The notes: generated by a model not told the origin, from the letters alone. Numbered from the stretch's first letter, positions 39,442 to 51,240 are shown. The stretch: 64,000 bases of DNA from Trissonchulus latispiculum (GCA_030248195.1 JASAND010017825.1:1-64000); one strand, 5' to 3'. Numbers and translations: made by a program.

Positions 39442-40232
39442 GGGGCCAATGTTATCAAAATCGGGTTGAGTTCAACTCTGAAATTTTCGGGTTGGCTAAA
39501 CCCCGCTGCTCAACCCAATGTTGTCAAACATTTTTGGGGTTGGGTTAACTTAACCCGGGTTGAGCTGTTTCAACCCCGATTTGAACCCAGGTTTTAACAA
39601 AAAAGGTGAGAAGAATGCTGCTGTTCCAACTGCTGCTGAAATTGAAGGCGTGTAACGGAAAATTACTATAAACGCAACTTACATTTGTAGCGACAAATAA
39701 TTATGCAAAACTCTAGTTTATCATGCGCTGATATAGTAGCAAATAAAACACTCATTGCGACCACAAAAATGGCGAAACAAATTTATGAAAAAGACTGGAT
39801 AAACGGGCTCTTCATTTTATTTCAATCCTGCTTTTTTGTTTTGATTTCTTCATGCCATGATTCACGAAAATATTGAAAGATCTTTCTTTAGTTTTTAAAA
39901 ATTCTACTATTCCTAGTTCCATCCGTCAGCTATGGCAAATTGATAAAACTAGCTGGATATCCGTTATCTCAACCCGGGTTGAAATCTCAACCCTCCTAGC
40001 TGAGGAGGGTTGAGATTCTGCGATTTCGACCCGAAAACCAACCCAAATTTTCAAACCAAATTTAATGATAACACTGGGTTGGAACTCAACCTAAATCTCA
40101 ACCCCAACCCCGCTATTCCAACCCGGGTTTATTCAACCCAATTTTAATAACATTGGGTTGGCATTTTCAACCCCAAACTCAATCCGGGTTAACGTTTCAA
40201 CCCGGGTTGAGATGCCTGATAACACTGGCACC
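39442..40232. mobile_element. Fold-back element with CAACCCGGGTTG arrays
   Basis: The ends GGGGCCAATGTTATCAAA and, inverted, GGTGCCAGTGTTATCAGG are related. Both arms are filled with variants of the palindrome CAACCCGGGTTGA (39468-39592 and 39970-40212). The centre is AT-rich and non-coding. The GGGGCC terminus is shared with 34846-36378 and resembles that of 47536-48877. Confidence 0.7.
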
Positions 40233-40288
40233 TGATAATAAATAGTCATGCAGGGAAATGGAGCAGTTGAGGTTGTACTGACAAACTA

Positions 40289-41482
40289 TAGTGCCAACAA
40301 AAAATGTGTGTACAAACTTTGACCGTTTATAGCAGATTGACCTTTTTGGTAAACCCCAACAATGTATATATTTTTAGAATCCATAGGAACTCGAAATTAC
40401 GAAAATCCGAAAAAATCCGGAATTCCGGGTTTCATTCACGAAAAATATTTTTAGTTTTTCTCCCAATTTGTATAGCAATCAAAATTTTGTCACGATCGAA
40501 TAGAACAGGTCAGCCTTCACATTTTTGCTCTTACAAGCTTTTCACGAAAATGTACCCAATTTTCGGAATTCCGGGTTCTCAAAATTTCCAGATTTAATCA
40601 TTTTCTTCAATACCCACAAGAAGGATATCGTTCGAAAGCTCTGATCGAGCTGAACAACGTTCGCAATAGAATAAACCCTTTAAGATGTACTCTATTTCCG
40701 GAATTCGCGAAAACCGAATTTTCCAGATTTTAAAAGTTTTCTCCAATACCAACAAGATGGGTATCCTTCGAAAGCTCTTAATGAGCTGAACAAATCTTGC
40801 AATAGAACCAGTGTTTGAAAATGTCCCAAATCGCAGGAATTTACAAATTCCTGTTTTAACTCTAGCTTAGTTTATTCGTTAATTAATTGGCGTTAAGTTA
40901 TTCGTTAATTTTTCGTTTAGTGTTTCGTGAATTCCGTGAAGTTCGCTCTATTGTAAGATTTGTTGAACTCATCAAAAGCTTTCGAAGGATACCCATATTG
41001 TGGGTATTGGAGAAAATTTTTAAAACCGGAAAATCCTGTTTTTGTTAATTCCGGGAATTCAGTTCATTTTCAAGAGTTAATTCCATTACAAAAATTGTTC
41101 AGCCCGATGAGAGCTTTCGAAAGATACCCATCTTGTGTGCATTGAAAAAACTTTTTGGAATCCGCATATTTCGAAAACCCGGAATTCAGGGAATTGGGTG
41201 CATTTACATGAAACGCTTCTAGGAGCAAAAATATGCAGTCGGAGCAGCTCTATTCTATCGTAGAAACAAAATTTTGATTGCTATAAAAATTGAGCGAAAA
41301 ACTAAGAATTTTAGATTTTCCGTGAATGAAACGCGGAATTCTGGATTTTTCCGGATTTTCCAAATCTCGAGTTCTAAAATTCAAATCTCAATTCTAAAAA
41401 TATATACATTGCTGGGGTTTACTAAAAGGGGTCAATCTGCTATAAACGATCAGAGTTTGTACACACATGTTTGGTCATGCTA
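40289..41482. mobile_element. Mariner-like (TA-flanked) fold-back element, copy 1
   Basis: Terminal inverted repeats of about 40 bp read TAGTGCCAACAAAAAATGTG on the left and the inverted TAGCATGACCAAACATGTG on the right, each preceded by TA (40287-40288 and 41483-41484). The interior is imperfectly palindromic and carries four copies of the GAAAGCTCT core motif (two per orientation). No transposase. A second copy is at 52164-53483. Confidence 0.7.
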
Positions 41483-41819
41483 TAGTCAACTAGATACCAA
41501 CGACAGGCCAATGGCAACCAGACGACGTTCTATAAATAAACGAAGTGAAACAAATCCATACATTAACAAAACGCCGAAAGGCGAAATTAGCTCTGGCTGT
41601 TCCATTCTCCTGGAAGTTGCATAAGATTTCATTTTGCTTTCATACATTTGTATAAGAATTTCGCCAAGGTACCCGTTGCCGCTTTTTCTTAAAAAGGCAA
41701 CCACAGGCATTTTGGCTTGTCCGTTTATTATTATTATTATTGGGTTTTCGCTTTTTTAATAAAAAAGGTAACACTTTCATTTGGGTATGCCCGCTTTCTT
41801 TTTCATTCATCATCCTCTC

Positions 41820-42180
41820 GTTACCACCCCCTATCCCACTCTAACTTTTGATAGAGTTGACCGATTTTGCTCAAATTTTGCATGTAACTTTGTGGTCGGG
41901 TGCAGTGTTGACCGAAGTCTGGGGGGTCCCCCTGTTGCTGTATGAAAAGTACTCTATACAGTGATGTTGCAAATGGTCAGAACTGAAAGTCGTCCAATCG
42001 GGCTTATATGGGTATCAATGCAAAGCTCTCGTTGAGTAGATAAAATGTTGTAATAGAGCCAAAACACAAGGAAAACGTAAGGAAACTTGTTATAAAGCCT
42101 CAAACGGTGAAAATGGCGAAAACCGGTCAAAATGTGTTAAAATTGATGCCAAACGCTCTAACCTCTGTTAAGACTGACAA
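41820..42180 (+). repeat. CTCTAACTTTTGATAG dispersed repeat, copy
   Basis: Contains CCACTCTAACTTTTGATAG, GTTGCTGTATGAAAAGTACT, ACAGTGATGTTGCAAATGGT and AAAGCTCTCGTTGAGTAGAT in order. The same order occurs at 43500-43790 and, in part, at 43130-43330. It is interrupted on the right by the hAT-type element at 42204. Confidence 0.65.
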
Positions 42181-42203
42181 ATGTTTAAGATTATGCATGT
42201 GGG

Positions 42204-43062
42204 TAGTGTTGTCACGTTAGCGAAAAATCCGGGCCGGGCCCGGGCCGGGCCGTTCCTAATAATCCGGGCCGGGCCCCGGGCCGGGCCGGGCCAGGCCCGG
42301 CCCGAGCCCGGTCCGGATTTCAGGCCCGAAACAGGCCCGAGGCGCGGCCCGGATTTTGGGCCCGAAACAACCCCAAGGTCGGCCCGGATGTCGGGCCCGA
42401 AACCGGCCTGAATGGTCAAAATTATTAAAAACGATTTTTATGTAGTTTTTAGCAGATAGTAAACATAAGTAAGAGGAAATAAATGTAAAAATAATATACA
42501 ATAATGTATCGGCTTTAACTCTGCAATGTCTGTTAGTCTAAAATAACGCTTTATTATTAGCTGTAACTTCCTCTGTTTGTCCTTTGAATTTTTATAAACG
42601 TCCTTTCAATAAACGAATAGGCATCATAATATAGTAATGCATCACTCGGCAATCTCACATATTATAGGAAGCATTTCAATGGACCCGATTTAGGCATAAT
42701 TCGAGAACGGCGTTGAGCTCTAACGGAGTAAAACTGCCAAACCAACAACTATGTTTTTAAATATATAATACTTGATATTTATTATCTAAAGTCTGTAATA
42801 AATATATTAATAATTTTCAATTCAACTGAAGTGAAAAAGCTTCCTGTTTCAAGGATTCTCAGAAAAATTTGGTGTTTTTCTGTCCATTTATATCAATTAT
42901 TCCTTTGGCCCAGAAACGGCCCGGGAAAAAATCCGGGCCTGTTTCGGGCCGGGCCCGGGTCGGGCCGCTCCGATCAAATTTTGGTCCGGGCCGGGCTCGG
43001 GCCAGGCCGGCCCGGGCCCGGCCCGGGGCCCGAGCCCGAAACAGGCCCGGATGACAACACTA
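42204..43062. mobile_element. hAT-type element with perfect 8-bp TSD and GGGCCCGG arrays
   Basis: The ends TAGTGTTGTCA and TGACAACACTA are inverted. CATGTGGG flanks both sides exactly (42196-42203 and 43063-43070). GGGCCGGGCC-rich blocks of about 190 and 140 bp sit inside each end, around an AT-rich centre. Long proline/glycine/arginine open frames here come from the GC array and are not genes. Confidence 0.85.
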
Positions 43063-43129
43063 CATGTGGGTAGATGTTCAGTTTAGGTCCACGCAGACAT
43101 CTGGGAGGACTCACCCCAAGGCGATATAC

Positions 43130-43330
43130 AATTACGCGATACAGTGATGTTGCAAATGGTCAAAATTGAAGATTACGGAAACCACCTGATATGGGTGTCA
43201 GTGAAAGTTCTTGTTGAGTAGATGAAAAGTTGTAATAGGGCCGAGTCGCCAAACTGTAGGAAAACTGAGTTACGGTGCTTCAAAATGGTCAAAAATGGCC
43301 AAAATCGACAAAAATAATCGAACAAAAATA
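43130..43330 (+). repeat. Part of the CTCTAACTTTTGATAG dispersed repeat
   Basis: Contains ACAGTGATGTTGCAAATGGT and AAGTTCTTGTTGAGTAGATG. Because 42204-43062 inserted just to the left, this may be a second tandem copy or the continuation of a rearranged one. Confidence 0.55.
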
Positions 43331-43499
43331 ACCTTTTCAATATACGGTCAATCTGGTACTCACATGAAGATGAAAGCTCTCGACTACTAATTTGTGTGTA
43401 TACATGAGATCATTCATGTATACCTCTTTCAACTCATATATCCTAACATTGAACGGAGAAAGCTGCGGCAAACCATTCTCGCTACTTCGAATTATTTTC

Positions 43500-43790
43500 G
43501 TTACAATCCCCCTGTCCCCCTCTAACGTTCGATAGTGTGGACCGACTGGCCTGAAATTTAGCAGGTGGGTTTGGGGTGAGGTGAAGTGTTGACTGAAGCG
43601 AGGGTGCTCCCCCCCCCCCCGTTGCTGTATGCGAAGGTACTCGATACGGTGATGCTGCAAATGGTCAAAAGTGAAAGTGCCGGAAACTGCTTAGTATGGG
43701 CCTCATTCGAAAGCTCTCGATGAGTAGATAAAAAGTTGTTATAGGGCCAATCAACCAAAATGTACGAAAATTGAGTAGCGAAAACTTTAA
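43500..43790 (+). repeat. CTCTAACTTTTGATAG dispersed repeat, copy
   Basis: Contains CCCTCTAACGTTCGATAG, a C-run, GTTGCTGTATGCGAAGGTAC, GATACGGTGATGCTGCAAAT and GAAAGCTCTCGATGAGTAGA. It lies just 3' of the 182-aa inhibitor gene. Confidence 0.65.
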
Positions 43791-44026
43791 ATGTTCACGG
43801 TTCTGACTCGATTGCAAGACTTGCTGAAGCTACAATTACAGAATTAACCTGGAATATTACAAAATCAGGTAAACCGCCTGTAAGTCCTTCACAACCGAGT
43901 TCTTCCTTAGTTCAAAGTGCTGACAATAAACGTCAAGACCTTAAATTTATGACAATAGCTTTAATCCAAGTTCAGTCTAACACAGTGAAATCATCAAATT
44001 AGTCAGTCCATTTTTTCATGTTCAGT

Positions 44027-46846
44027 TTAGCAGTTGGGCTGGCCTCGGACGGGTTCGGAGGTTCGCTTCCCAGTGCGTTCATCCACACACCAGCAGTGAC
44101 CGGTGCTGCCCCAGCATTGGACTCGCTCGTAGCGACCGTCGTTCTGGCATCGGGGACGGAACCCACCGATGGAAGGAGTCTTCTCTGAAGAATGTAAAAG
44201 CAAATTAAACTAAACGATCAACGATTTTGTAAAGCAAATACATACTTATCCTACAAAAACTTAGTTTTAAATAAAGCCAGTGTAAGGCTACATTTGGGAG
44301 GAAATTTAAGAACTGTAAATCAAGGTTTCAAGCAAAAAGTCAAAGGTGGGAAATTGAGCCAGTACAAAGTAGCTGTAGCTGTAGCATTGTAGCTTCAGTT
44401 ATCTAATCGGGCTATCTGTCCATCAGCCAGGCTGTCGCCACGTGCAGATTGAAATAATTGATGGTCTTGCAATAAAAGATCTTTCTATTTTCAACCTTTC
44501 AAAATTTCACCATTACTTCCTGAAACTTGACACATTTATCATAAATTTTTCTTGCACAGTTAGTTTTCATTGAAGAGTCAAACTTGAACATACGGAGGTC
44601 CAAGAGTTCACGTGGGCATTCACAGTTTTGCTCTTCATTGATCATGGCCTGCTCTCCGAAAGCCTGCCCGGTCTTGTCCACGCAGGAGCAGACGGTCTCG
44701 TGGCACTGGCGAGAACTGTACTCTCCAAACATGTCGCACTGCGGAGTGAAGCGACCCAGTCGCATCTTGGATAGGTTGGCACGACGGCTTTCCAGAACGC
44801 ATTTCGTAGCCTCTGCAACAAAAGAAAAACAATCAAGTTGGTTTGACTTCAGTCGACAGTTTACGAAAATTCTGCTTCCAGTGCTTTGTTACGACAGTAG
44901 ACAAAAATCCTGCAACCAAATCTAGTTTTCCTATGGGGTTCCACTGAAGTAAGAACAATTTGGGTTGGTGCGCAAATTCCAACTCCAAATCTATTCCTAT
45001 GCTAACGAGGATGGAATCTGCCAACAGCCAAAAGCATTGCAAATCCCTCGCTTTGAAAGGGGGTATAGGAAGGGAGTACGATATTCATATTCAATTTTCA
45101 GTATTTTCGATAAACTCTTCTGTATTCGGGAGGAGGGTGGTTACTCTAGACTACACGCGGTCTCGAAGAAAGTCACGTTAAGAGAGTGGTACCCGGAGCT
45201 CGTGTTTGAGGCCGGCCGATCTACGCGGGCCGGCGGCCGGCTGCCGGCCACCGAATCTTGCTCGCCGGCCGGCCGGCCGCCGGCTGGGATGCAAATCACC
45301 AATCAGAAGTTTACAAAATAGAGCAACTAATCTTAAAATGCACTCAAAATCTAGTGCTAATTATTTATGCTATGCTGTGCTATTTTTCTAAGATAACATC
45401 CGAAATTAAATATCTTAGCAGTTATAATAACTGCACTGCAAACTGCTCTAGGCCGGTAGCCGGCCGGCATACGGGCTCACCGGCCGCCGGCCGATGGGTT
45501 CGGCCGGGCGGCCGGCCGGCCGGTGAAACCCCGGCCGGCCTCAAACACTACCAGGAGCCAAACAGATTCTGCTAATTGAACTCAATTCCGCTGTCATAAC
45601 CAGGACCTCGTTCGACGCCCTTCCCAATTAAGTAGGGGCCATTTCCACAAAAGGTCGTAGCAATCTTTGTTATTAATGTTAATTAACGTTGTCAATTAGA
45701 AATGGACGTGTTTTGATAGTCTCCCCCAAACCAGGGACCCAGGGACCAATCAGTCTGCTATTTCAGTTGAAAGCACCACCAAAAGTGGCATTTATGCTTA
45801 CGTACTGGTTTGCTGGTTTACACTCCGAATGTTTTTGCTTTTTCATACCTTGTGGGTCGCGACAGCGGCATTCCGGGCAGCCGGTTTGCTCGTTGAGGGC
45901 GAATCCGTACTCGCAGTACATCATGCACATCACATCGCTGCACTGCTGCTTCTGCGGATGGCTGTAGCCTAAAACAAAAATACAAAAACTAAAAAACTTG
46001 AACTTTAGTTGGCATGTCTGGCAGATGGCAAACCGAATCTGATTTTCATCATCTAAAACCCCATTCTTTTCATTCGCATGGAAAAATCGAAATACTGTAT
46101 GTAAGTGGTTCCTTTGAAGGCCTCTCTGTATGATCCGCAATGAGTTTATGATTAAATTCGGTTGGACAATTAAGCCATTAAATAAACTAATTACAAAATA
46201 ACTTTCTTACCCATCGCACCAGCAACAAGGCACACGGCAACCTAGAAAATGTAAACAAAAAATTTTAAAACCTATAGTCTTTTTACACCGTATATTCTCT
46301 TAAAAACTTAAATGCATGGTAGAAACTAAGCTGCTATCGGCTGGAATATTGGATTGCTGCTGCAAATTTTTGGGTCTCAGATGCTGTAGCGATAATTATT
46401 AAAGTTTATTCCACTGGCTAAATTATCAGGTGTCGGCAAAAAAGGACCTGTCTCAGACCAGGGATTAACATGTGGGGTACAGTGGGGAGAGAGTCTAAGC
46501 CCCCCCCCCGCCCGGACAAGATACAAGCCCTACCGTCGTCAGGGGCACGGTGTAGGCAAAAGCTGTTTATACTATTTTTTAAAATTTCCGTCTTCGCCGA
46601 AATTGTTTAGTTAATCCTGTTAATTATCCATTAAAATTAATGAAATAGGTTGAACTTTTTCCTAAGACCTAGATTTTATTGAATTTTCGAAATTGCTATT
46701 TTAAAATCCTTATTATCTGACCCTATGTTGATGTATGCTAAGAATCAATAATTTAATTTGAACAATGGAGTACCAGCACATTAAACCAGCTACGTAAAAG
46801 TATTTTTAATAAAATCGAAACTTACAAAGGCAATAGCTCCTTGCAT
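44027..46846 (-). CDS. Secreted antistasin / double thyroglobulin type-1 domain protein, 182 aa
   Basis: Minus-strand exons in transcript order: 46846-46826, 46241-46211, 45968-45849, 44812-44594, 44184-44027 (stop TAA). The frame is continuous. The signal peptide MQGAIAFVAVCLVAGAMG is split by a phase-0 intron absent from the paralogue; the remaining introns are phase 1. The antistasin-like module shows CMMYCEYGFALN and TGCPECRC. Thyroglobulin domain 1 has FTPQC, SRQC and CSCV (the usual CWCV Trp is Ser), ending NCEC. Domain 2 has FRPRC, VQCWGSTGHCWCV and a final C just before the stop. Likely a secreted protease inhibitor, as inferred from its domains. A TATA box lies 79 bp upstream of the ATG. 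A possible ATTAAA poly(A) hexamer is at 43965-43960. Intron 3 (between the antistasin and first thyroglobulin exons) carries the hAT-type element at 45200-45550. Confidence 0.92.
45200..45550. mobile_element. hAT-type miniature element in an inhibitor-gene intron
   Basis: The ends TCGTGTTTGAGGCCGGCCG and CGGCCGGCCTCAAACACTA are inverted repeats. The flanks CCCGGAGC (45192-45199) and CCAGGAGC (45551-45558) are an 8-bp target duplication with one mismatch. Dense GGCCGGC sits inside each end around an AT-rich centre. Non-autonomous. Confidence 0.8.
46469..46745 (-). repeat. GGGCTTGTACC dispersed repeat, inverted copy
   Basis: Starts with a G-rich run, then GACAAGATACAAGCCCTACCG, and ends with GACCCTATGTTGATGTATGC, the complement of the repeat's ACATAGGGTC start. 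It lies in intron 1 of the 182-aa inhibitor gene. Confidence 0.6.
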
Positions 46847-46924
46847 GTTGATGAAAGTTAGAAGAAAGCGCGACAAGAAAGTGCTGTTAGACTGTTTATG
46901 CTTATTTCTGACAAAATCCGTCCT

Positions 46925-46930
46925 TTTATA
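46925..46930 (-). promoter_or_regulatory. TATA box of the 182-aa inhibitor gene
   Basis: CCTATAAAAGGACG on the minus strand, 79 bp upstream of the ATG. It predicts initiation near 46895 and a leader of about 50 nt. Confidence 0.7.
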
Positions 46931-46932
46931 GG

Positions 46933-47535
46933 ATTATCTTATCAGCAGTCACCAGACCTGTTTTCCGGCACACCTGTTCTGAGTCTCATGCTAAACTTTT
47001 GGGTGAAGGCTAGATACCGCTATCAATTGCATAGGAAACTGCTTTTCCACTGAGAATTTGTGGTAGAGTTCACAGCTGTCATAAAAAGATAGAAAGCTTC
47101 TGGGTAAACAAGTTGCCCACAACGGTTTTTGAACCTTTATCTGCTTTTGTGGAAAAATACCGAACAACAAATGAAGCAGTAGCTTTTAATAGCATCAGGG
47201 AAGTAATGTACTTATTGTTTCACTGAAGCACTGAATTACGTAACAACAACATTAGTTAAAGTGAACATTATCGATGAGCTCATTTCGTAGAATTCGGGCT
47301 GTACTAGAGCATCGTCTTGTGTGTGTGAGGTGAGTTCATGCCTTACACAACAAGTTTGCGGACTAATAAACCATGCCTGAATTTTTATTATAGCTGTCCT
47401 TGCTGTGAGGTTCTAGGTGGACTGCGCCTTAATGAACAAATGATTGGACAATGCTAGTAAAAAGTTCCATGCTCCTGTGTTATGCGCTCTTGAGACATGG
47501 AACAGGGTTTGCATTAATTAGTAAATCAATAACCT
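46933..47535. other. Upstream region of the 182-aa inhibitor gene
   Basis: No gene or repeat recognised between the TATA box and the fold-back element at 47536. Confidence 0.35.
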
Positions 47536-48877
47536 GGGGGCGGTTCCATAAAAGTTTGCGAGTATTTGACTCGACAACTAGACTCATGCTAGTTGTCGAG
47601 TCTAGCACCTCAAGTGTACCATAAAACCCTCGCAGTCGAGTAGCTACTAGCACTCGACTTGCGAATGTAGCTTCTCACAAGTTTGAACACTAGTAGACCA
47701 ATCGGGTTCCATAAAACTTTCGTCTTGCCTTGCTAGTACGCTACTAGCATCCGTCTAGTTCTCTAGTCTATTTTGACTAGAGAACTGATAATTAAAGTTT
47801 CATAACTTTTTCATTTTTTATCAAAATAGACTCAAAATCAAAAGACGCACGTTTTTTAATCTTTTTTCGAATGTCTGCAATTTTTACAAAGTTTCATTGA
47901 GATTTGAATTTTATGCGATTTTTTACATGATTATGGTTATTTTCTGGCGAACTCGCACTCGCAGTGTTAGTCCTGGAACTACACTGTTAGCAAGAGTCCA
48001 TGATTTTCTTCTATATATTAGAAGAAGAGTAAGCCACTAGAGGGCTCCTCTTCTTGGCATTGCGTAACGGTGCTCCGACCACAATACGCGAATGTGCCCC
48101 CGTTTGGGGGGGGGGTCGACGAAACATACCCCCTCCCCGTTTGGTGGGGGGGTAGGCAACAGCCAATCAGATTGCAGAAACCCCCTCCCCGTTTGGTGGG
48201 GGGGTAGGCAGGCTGATTCTGGCTTTTGAAAAAGGGTCCCCGTTTGGGGGGGGTCGACACAAGAAGTCCCCATTTGGTGGGGGGGGTATGCAAAAGGGGT
48301 CCCCGTTTGGGGGGGGTCACAAAAAGTGGTCCACGTTTGGGGGGGGGTCGCCAACAGCCAATCAGAATGAGCGAAACTTAGCCTGCTTGAGCGACCCCCC
48401 CCCAAACGGGGGCCCTTTTGTGAATAGTAGATAAACTACCTTAATCCTCGGCTCAACCCCCCCCACCAAACGGAGGGGGGTTTCTGCAATCTGATTGGCT
48501 GTTGGCTACCCCCCCCCCCCCACCAAACGGGGACCTCTTTTTGGCTACCCCCCCCCCCCACCAAACGGAGGGGCGGTGTGCGATGTCGATTTGGTCGACC
48601 CCCCCCCCCAAACGGGGGAACTTTCGCGTATTGTGGTCGGAGCACCTTTACGCAATGCCAAGAAGAGAAGCCCTCTAGTGGCTTACTCTTCTTCTTAATA
48701 ATAGTGCAATTATGCACTCTTGCTGCTAGTTTGTCGAGTCGCCGCACTCGCATAGCTAATTTCGTCGAGTCAAGCGAAAAGTTTTATGGTACACTTGACT
48801 CGACGACTAGCACTAGCCTTGCGAGTTCACGCATGCTAGTACCAGCATGCGAGTCAAAGTTTTATGGAACCGGCCCC
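47536..48877. mobile_element. Fold-back element with TTCCATAAAACTTT / GACTCGACAACTAG arrays
   Basis: The ends GGGGGCGGTTCCATAAAAGT and, inverted, GGGGCCGGTTCCATAAAACT match. The GTTCCATAAAA phrase and CTCGAC/GTCGAG hairpins recur several times in each arm. It is interrupted by the second palindromic element at 48003-48704. Flanking target duplication is unclear. Non-coding. Confidence 0.75.
48003..48704. mobile_element. Nested fold-back element with CCCCGTTTGGGG arrays
   Basis: The inverted ends are TTAGAAGAAGAGTAAGCC at about 48017 and GGCTTACTCTTCTTCTTAA at about 48680. They are followed by mirrored TGCGTAA..GTGCTCCGACCACAATACGCG blocks. The interior holds about a dozen copies of CCCCGTTTGGGGGG in both orientations, some separated by CAACAGCCAATCAGA. 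Open frames with prolines and threonines are products of this array. It sits inside 47536-48877, so it is the younger insertion. Confidence 0.75.
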
Positions 48878-49620
48878 TGATTAATGCCAACAGTTTACTC
48901 TGTATATATTTCTAGTTTCAAGATGTGTTATTCAAACACATTGTTGTTCAGGATTCAGTTGAGGTCTGTTGCTGGATTTTTCACAAAACGCCAAAAAACC
49001 ATTTCGATAAATACAATAAAATAAATACAATACAAATAAATCAGTCGTTGGAATTCAAACTGTCGCATATGACTGGACAGAGCAGTTTCCTCCTGATTGT
49101 TGTTACTGGGAATAAATTTTCCCTCATTAACTTTAATCAAATAAAGATTAAATATGGATTATGAAATTAAGCTTAAGTAAATTAAAGATAGTTTTTCAAA
49201 AATTTTCTGTGTGAAAGTTTGTTGCAAGCTATTACTGCCTGAGCAAAAGCCCATAGCTAATCAATCGATTAGGAAGAAAATACATAACATCAGCGTTGGA
49301 TTATCAGCATCTTGCAGTTTTTGTAGCACCGAAATTTAGAAAAATAAAATCAAAATAAAATGCAAAACTAATTACAAAACAGACTGAACTCTAAATCTGG
49401 GTACAAATATGTACATATTTGAACAGTCCATCAATTAGTGCTAGAATTGTCAATGGACGTTTGACGCCAGAGTTGTGAAATCTTGTAAAGCAGTACAAGC
49501 ATCGAAACTTATTTCGTCAAAACAATGGAAATTAATCAAGCAATTAATCTAAGCAAAAGAGTTTCAAACATCTCTCTGCTTAGAAAACTACGGAGAACTG
49601 TATTAAGAGAACCGTACCAA
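48878..49620. other. Non-coding DNA, nothing recognised
   Basis: AT-rich, no exon or repeat family supported. Confidence 0.4.
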
Positions 49621-49628
49621 GATAAAAT

Positions 49629-50389
49629 CGTGTATCCTACTTATACCTATTCTACTTACGCCTAACGTTTGATGTTTCCGCCTAGAGATAACAAAACTCA
49701 ACATCCTACTTAAGCCTAAAGCTCAAAACTGAAATTCCTACTTACGCCTAAAATATTTCCTTGCAAAACTCCAATTCCTACTTACACCTAAAACGAAAGC
49801 TCTACCGTAATCCACTTGTATTTTTTAGCGTACAGACTATGTACTATGTCTACAATGAAAGAATGCCTGGAAATAATGAATGTATAAAAATCTTCATTTA
49901 GAATTCAGTGTAACGTTTTGACAAATAATCTTTTGTCAGCTGACGCGCATACTGAACTAACTAAATGCTGAAGTTAGCTTCAAGAAAGCGAACTCCTCCT
50001 CCAAATTGTTTGCTAGATCCTGAAAAATAATGACCTTACTACAAAATTTAAAAACATTTCGGTGTGCTGTAATATTTTAATTAGTTTGTTAATATTTCTG
50101 GAAAAAAATCGAAAACATTTCTAATAAATAAAGTGAACCGCAAAATTGCTATTTAGTTCATATAAGCAAACGTAAATTCATCCTAAGAAAAATTCAAACA
50201 ACTTCAGGAACAAAGTCAGAAAGGTTAAAACTGTAGAGTTTAGGCGTAAGTAGGAATCCTAGCTTTGCGTAAACATTCTTTAGGCGTGAGCAGGAATGCG
50301 AGTTTTGACAGAAAGAATTAGGCGTAAGTAGGAATTGGAGTTTTGAAAACGATTAGGCGTAAGTAGGATAGGTGTAAGTAGGAGTAAGC
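49629..50389. mobile_element. Fold-back element with TTAGGCGTAAGTAGGA arrays and 8-bp TSD
   Basis: GATAAAAT flanks both sides exactly (49621-49628 and 50390-50397). The arms contain at least five copies of CCTACTTACGCCTAA on the left and at least five of TTAGGCGTAAGTAGGA on the right, spaced about 30-50 bp, around an AT-rich non-coding centre. The organisation parallels 6055-8181 but the motif is unrelated. Confidence 0.75.
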
Positions 50390-50617
50390 GATAAAATTGA
50401 TATTACGACAGCTACTTACCCCCTCATAACGTCCCCCCGTATTCCCTAACCAGTTGAGTTTAACTGTTCTACTTTTTTCGTCTCTCTGTATTCTTCCCTC
50501 CAGGATTAGGACCTGAAATGGCCCCATTACGCATCCTAAGTAATCTGTTTCTACGCTACCTAACTTAATACCTATGTAACTAATCTAACTTCTAACTTTG
50601 TGCTTTGGTTCTGTGTG

Positions 50618-50696
50618 ATGTGGCTCCGCCGGGAATCAAACCACGAACCTGTCCCTCTGCAGTCCAGACGTGCAACCACTACACCACGGAGACAGC
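50618..50696 (-). repeat. tRNA-like sequence (probable pseudogene or SINE head)
   Basis: On the minus strand GTCTCCG...CGGAGCC can pair as an acceptor stem with one mismatch. GTGTAGTGGTTGCAC forms a D-arm (A-box-like) and GGTTTGATTCC is a B-box-like sequence. The anticodon stem does not pair cleanly, so a functional tRNA is doubtful. Confidence 0.4.
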
Positions 50697-50989
50697 AGAG
50701 AAGAGCACATAACTTCTATATCATTGGTGCTCTCTGTACACTGGTTTTGCACTATTTCAGTTTTATGTCGATGTTCATTCGTCCTTGAATGCTGGACTTG
50801 GATTAGAGTCAGATGCAGAGATGGCTGCAAAAGTTATAGCGAGGTTTCGCACTAAAACAAAATAGCTTTTCTGACAGACAATTGTCTTAATTTGTTAGCA
50901 TATAGCAAGTGTCTATCTGAAATCTACAATTGTTGTGTCAGTTTCGTATCGGCATACTTAGTATACGGATACCATACATGTGCTAAGGG

Positions 50990-51240
50990 GGGTTGGTAGT
51001 GGGGGGGTTTACCCCCCCCCCAGACCTGGACCTCACCCCCTCCCCCCCAGAGGGGTCCCTCACCGGCTCACCACATCCTAGAAAACGGGTTGGTTCACCC
51101 CCCACAAACTTCCCCTCCTGCACATGTCTGACCAATACTGTTCAGTGTTGGCATCTGGGATGGGATCCCATGGGATGGGATGGGAAAGGATGGGATTGAA
51201 AACTCATCCAACATGGGACTAGTGGGATTGTGTGGGATCA
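50990..51240. repeat. C-rich and TGGGA low-complexity tracts
   Basis: Poly-C-rich stretch at about 51010-51110, then repeated GGGATGGGAT units at 51160-51240. No coding interpretation. Confidence 0.5.

Noticed and set aside
42168..43073. Several Pro/Gly/Arg-rich open frames on both strands
   Set aside because: All derive from GGGCCCGG arrays of the hAT-type element at 42204-43062.
48018..48753. Pro/Thr/Gly-rich open frames on both strands
   Set aside because: Products of the CCCCGTTTGGGG array in the nested fold-back element.
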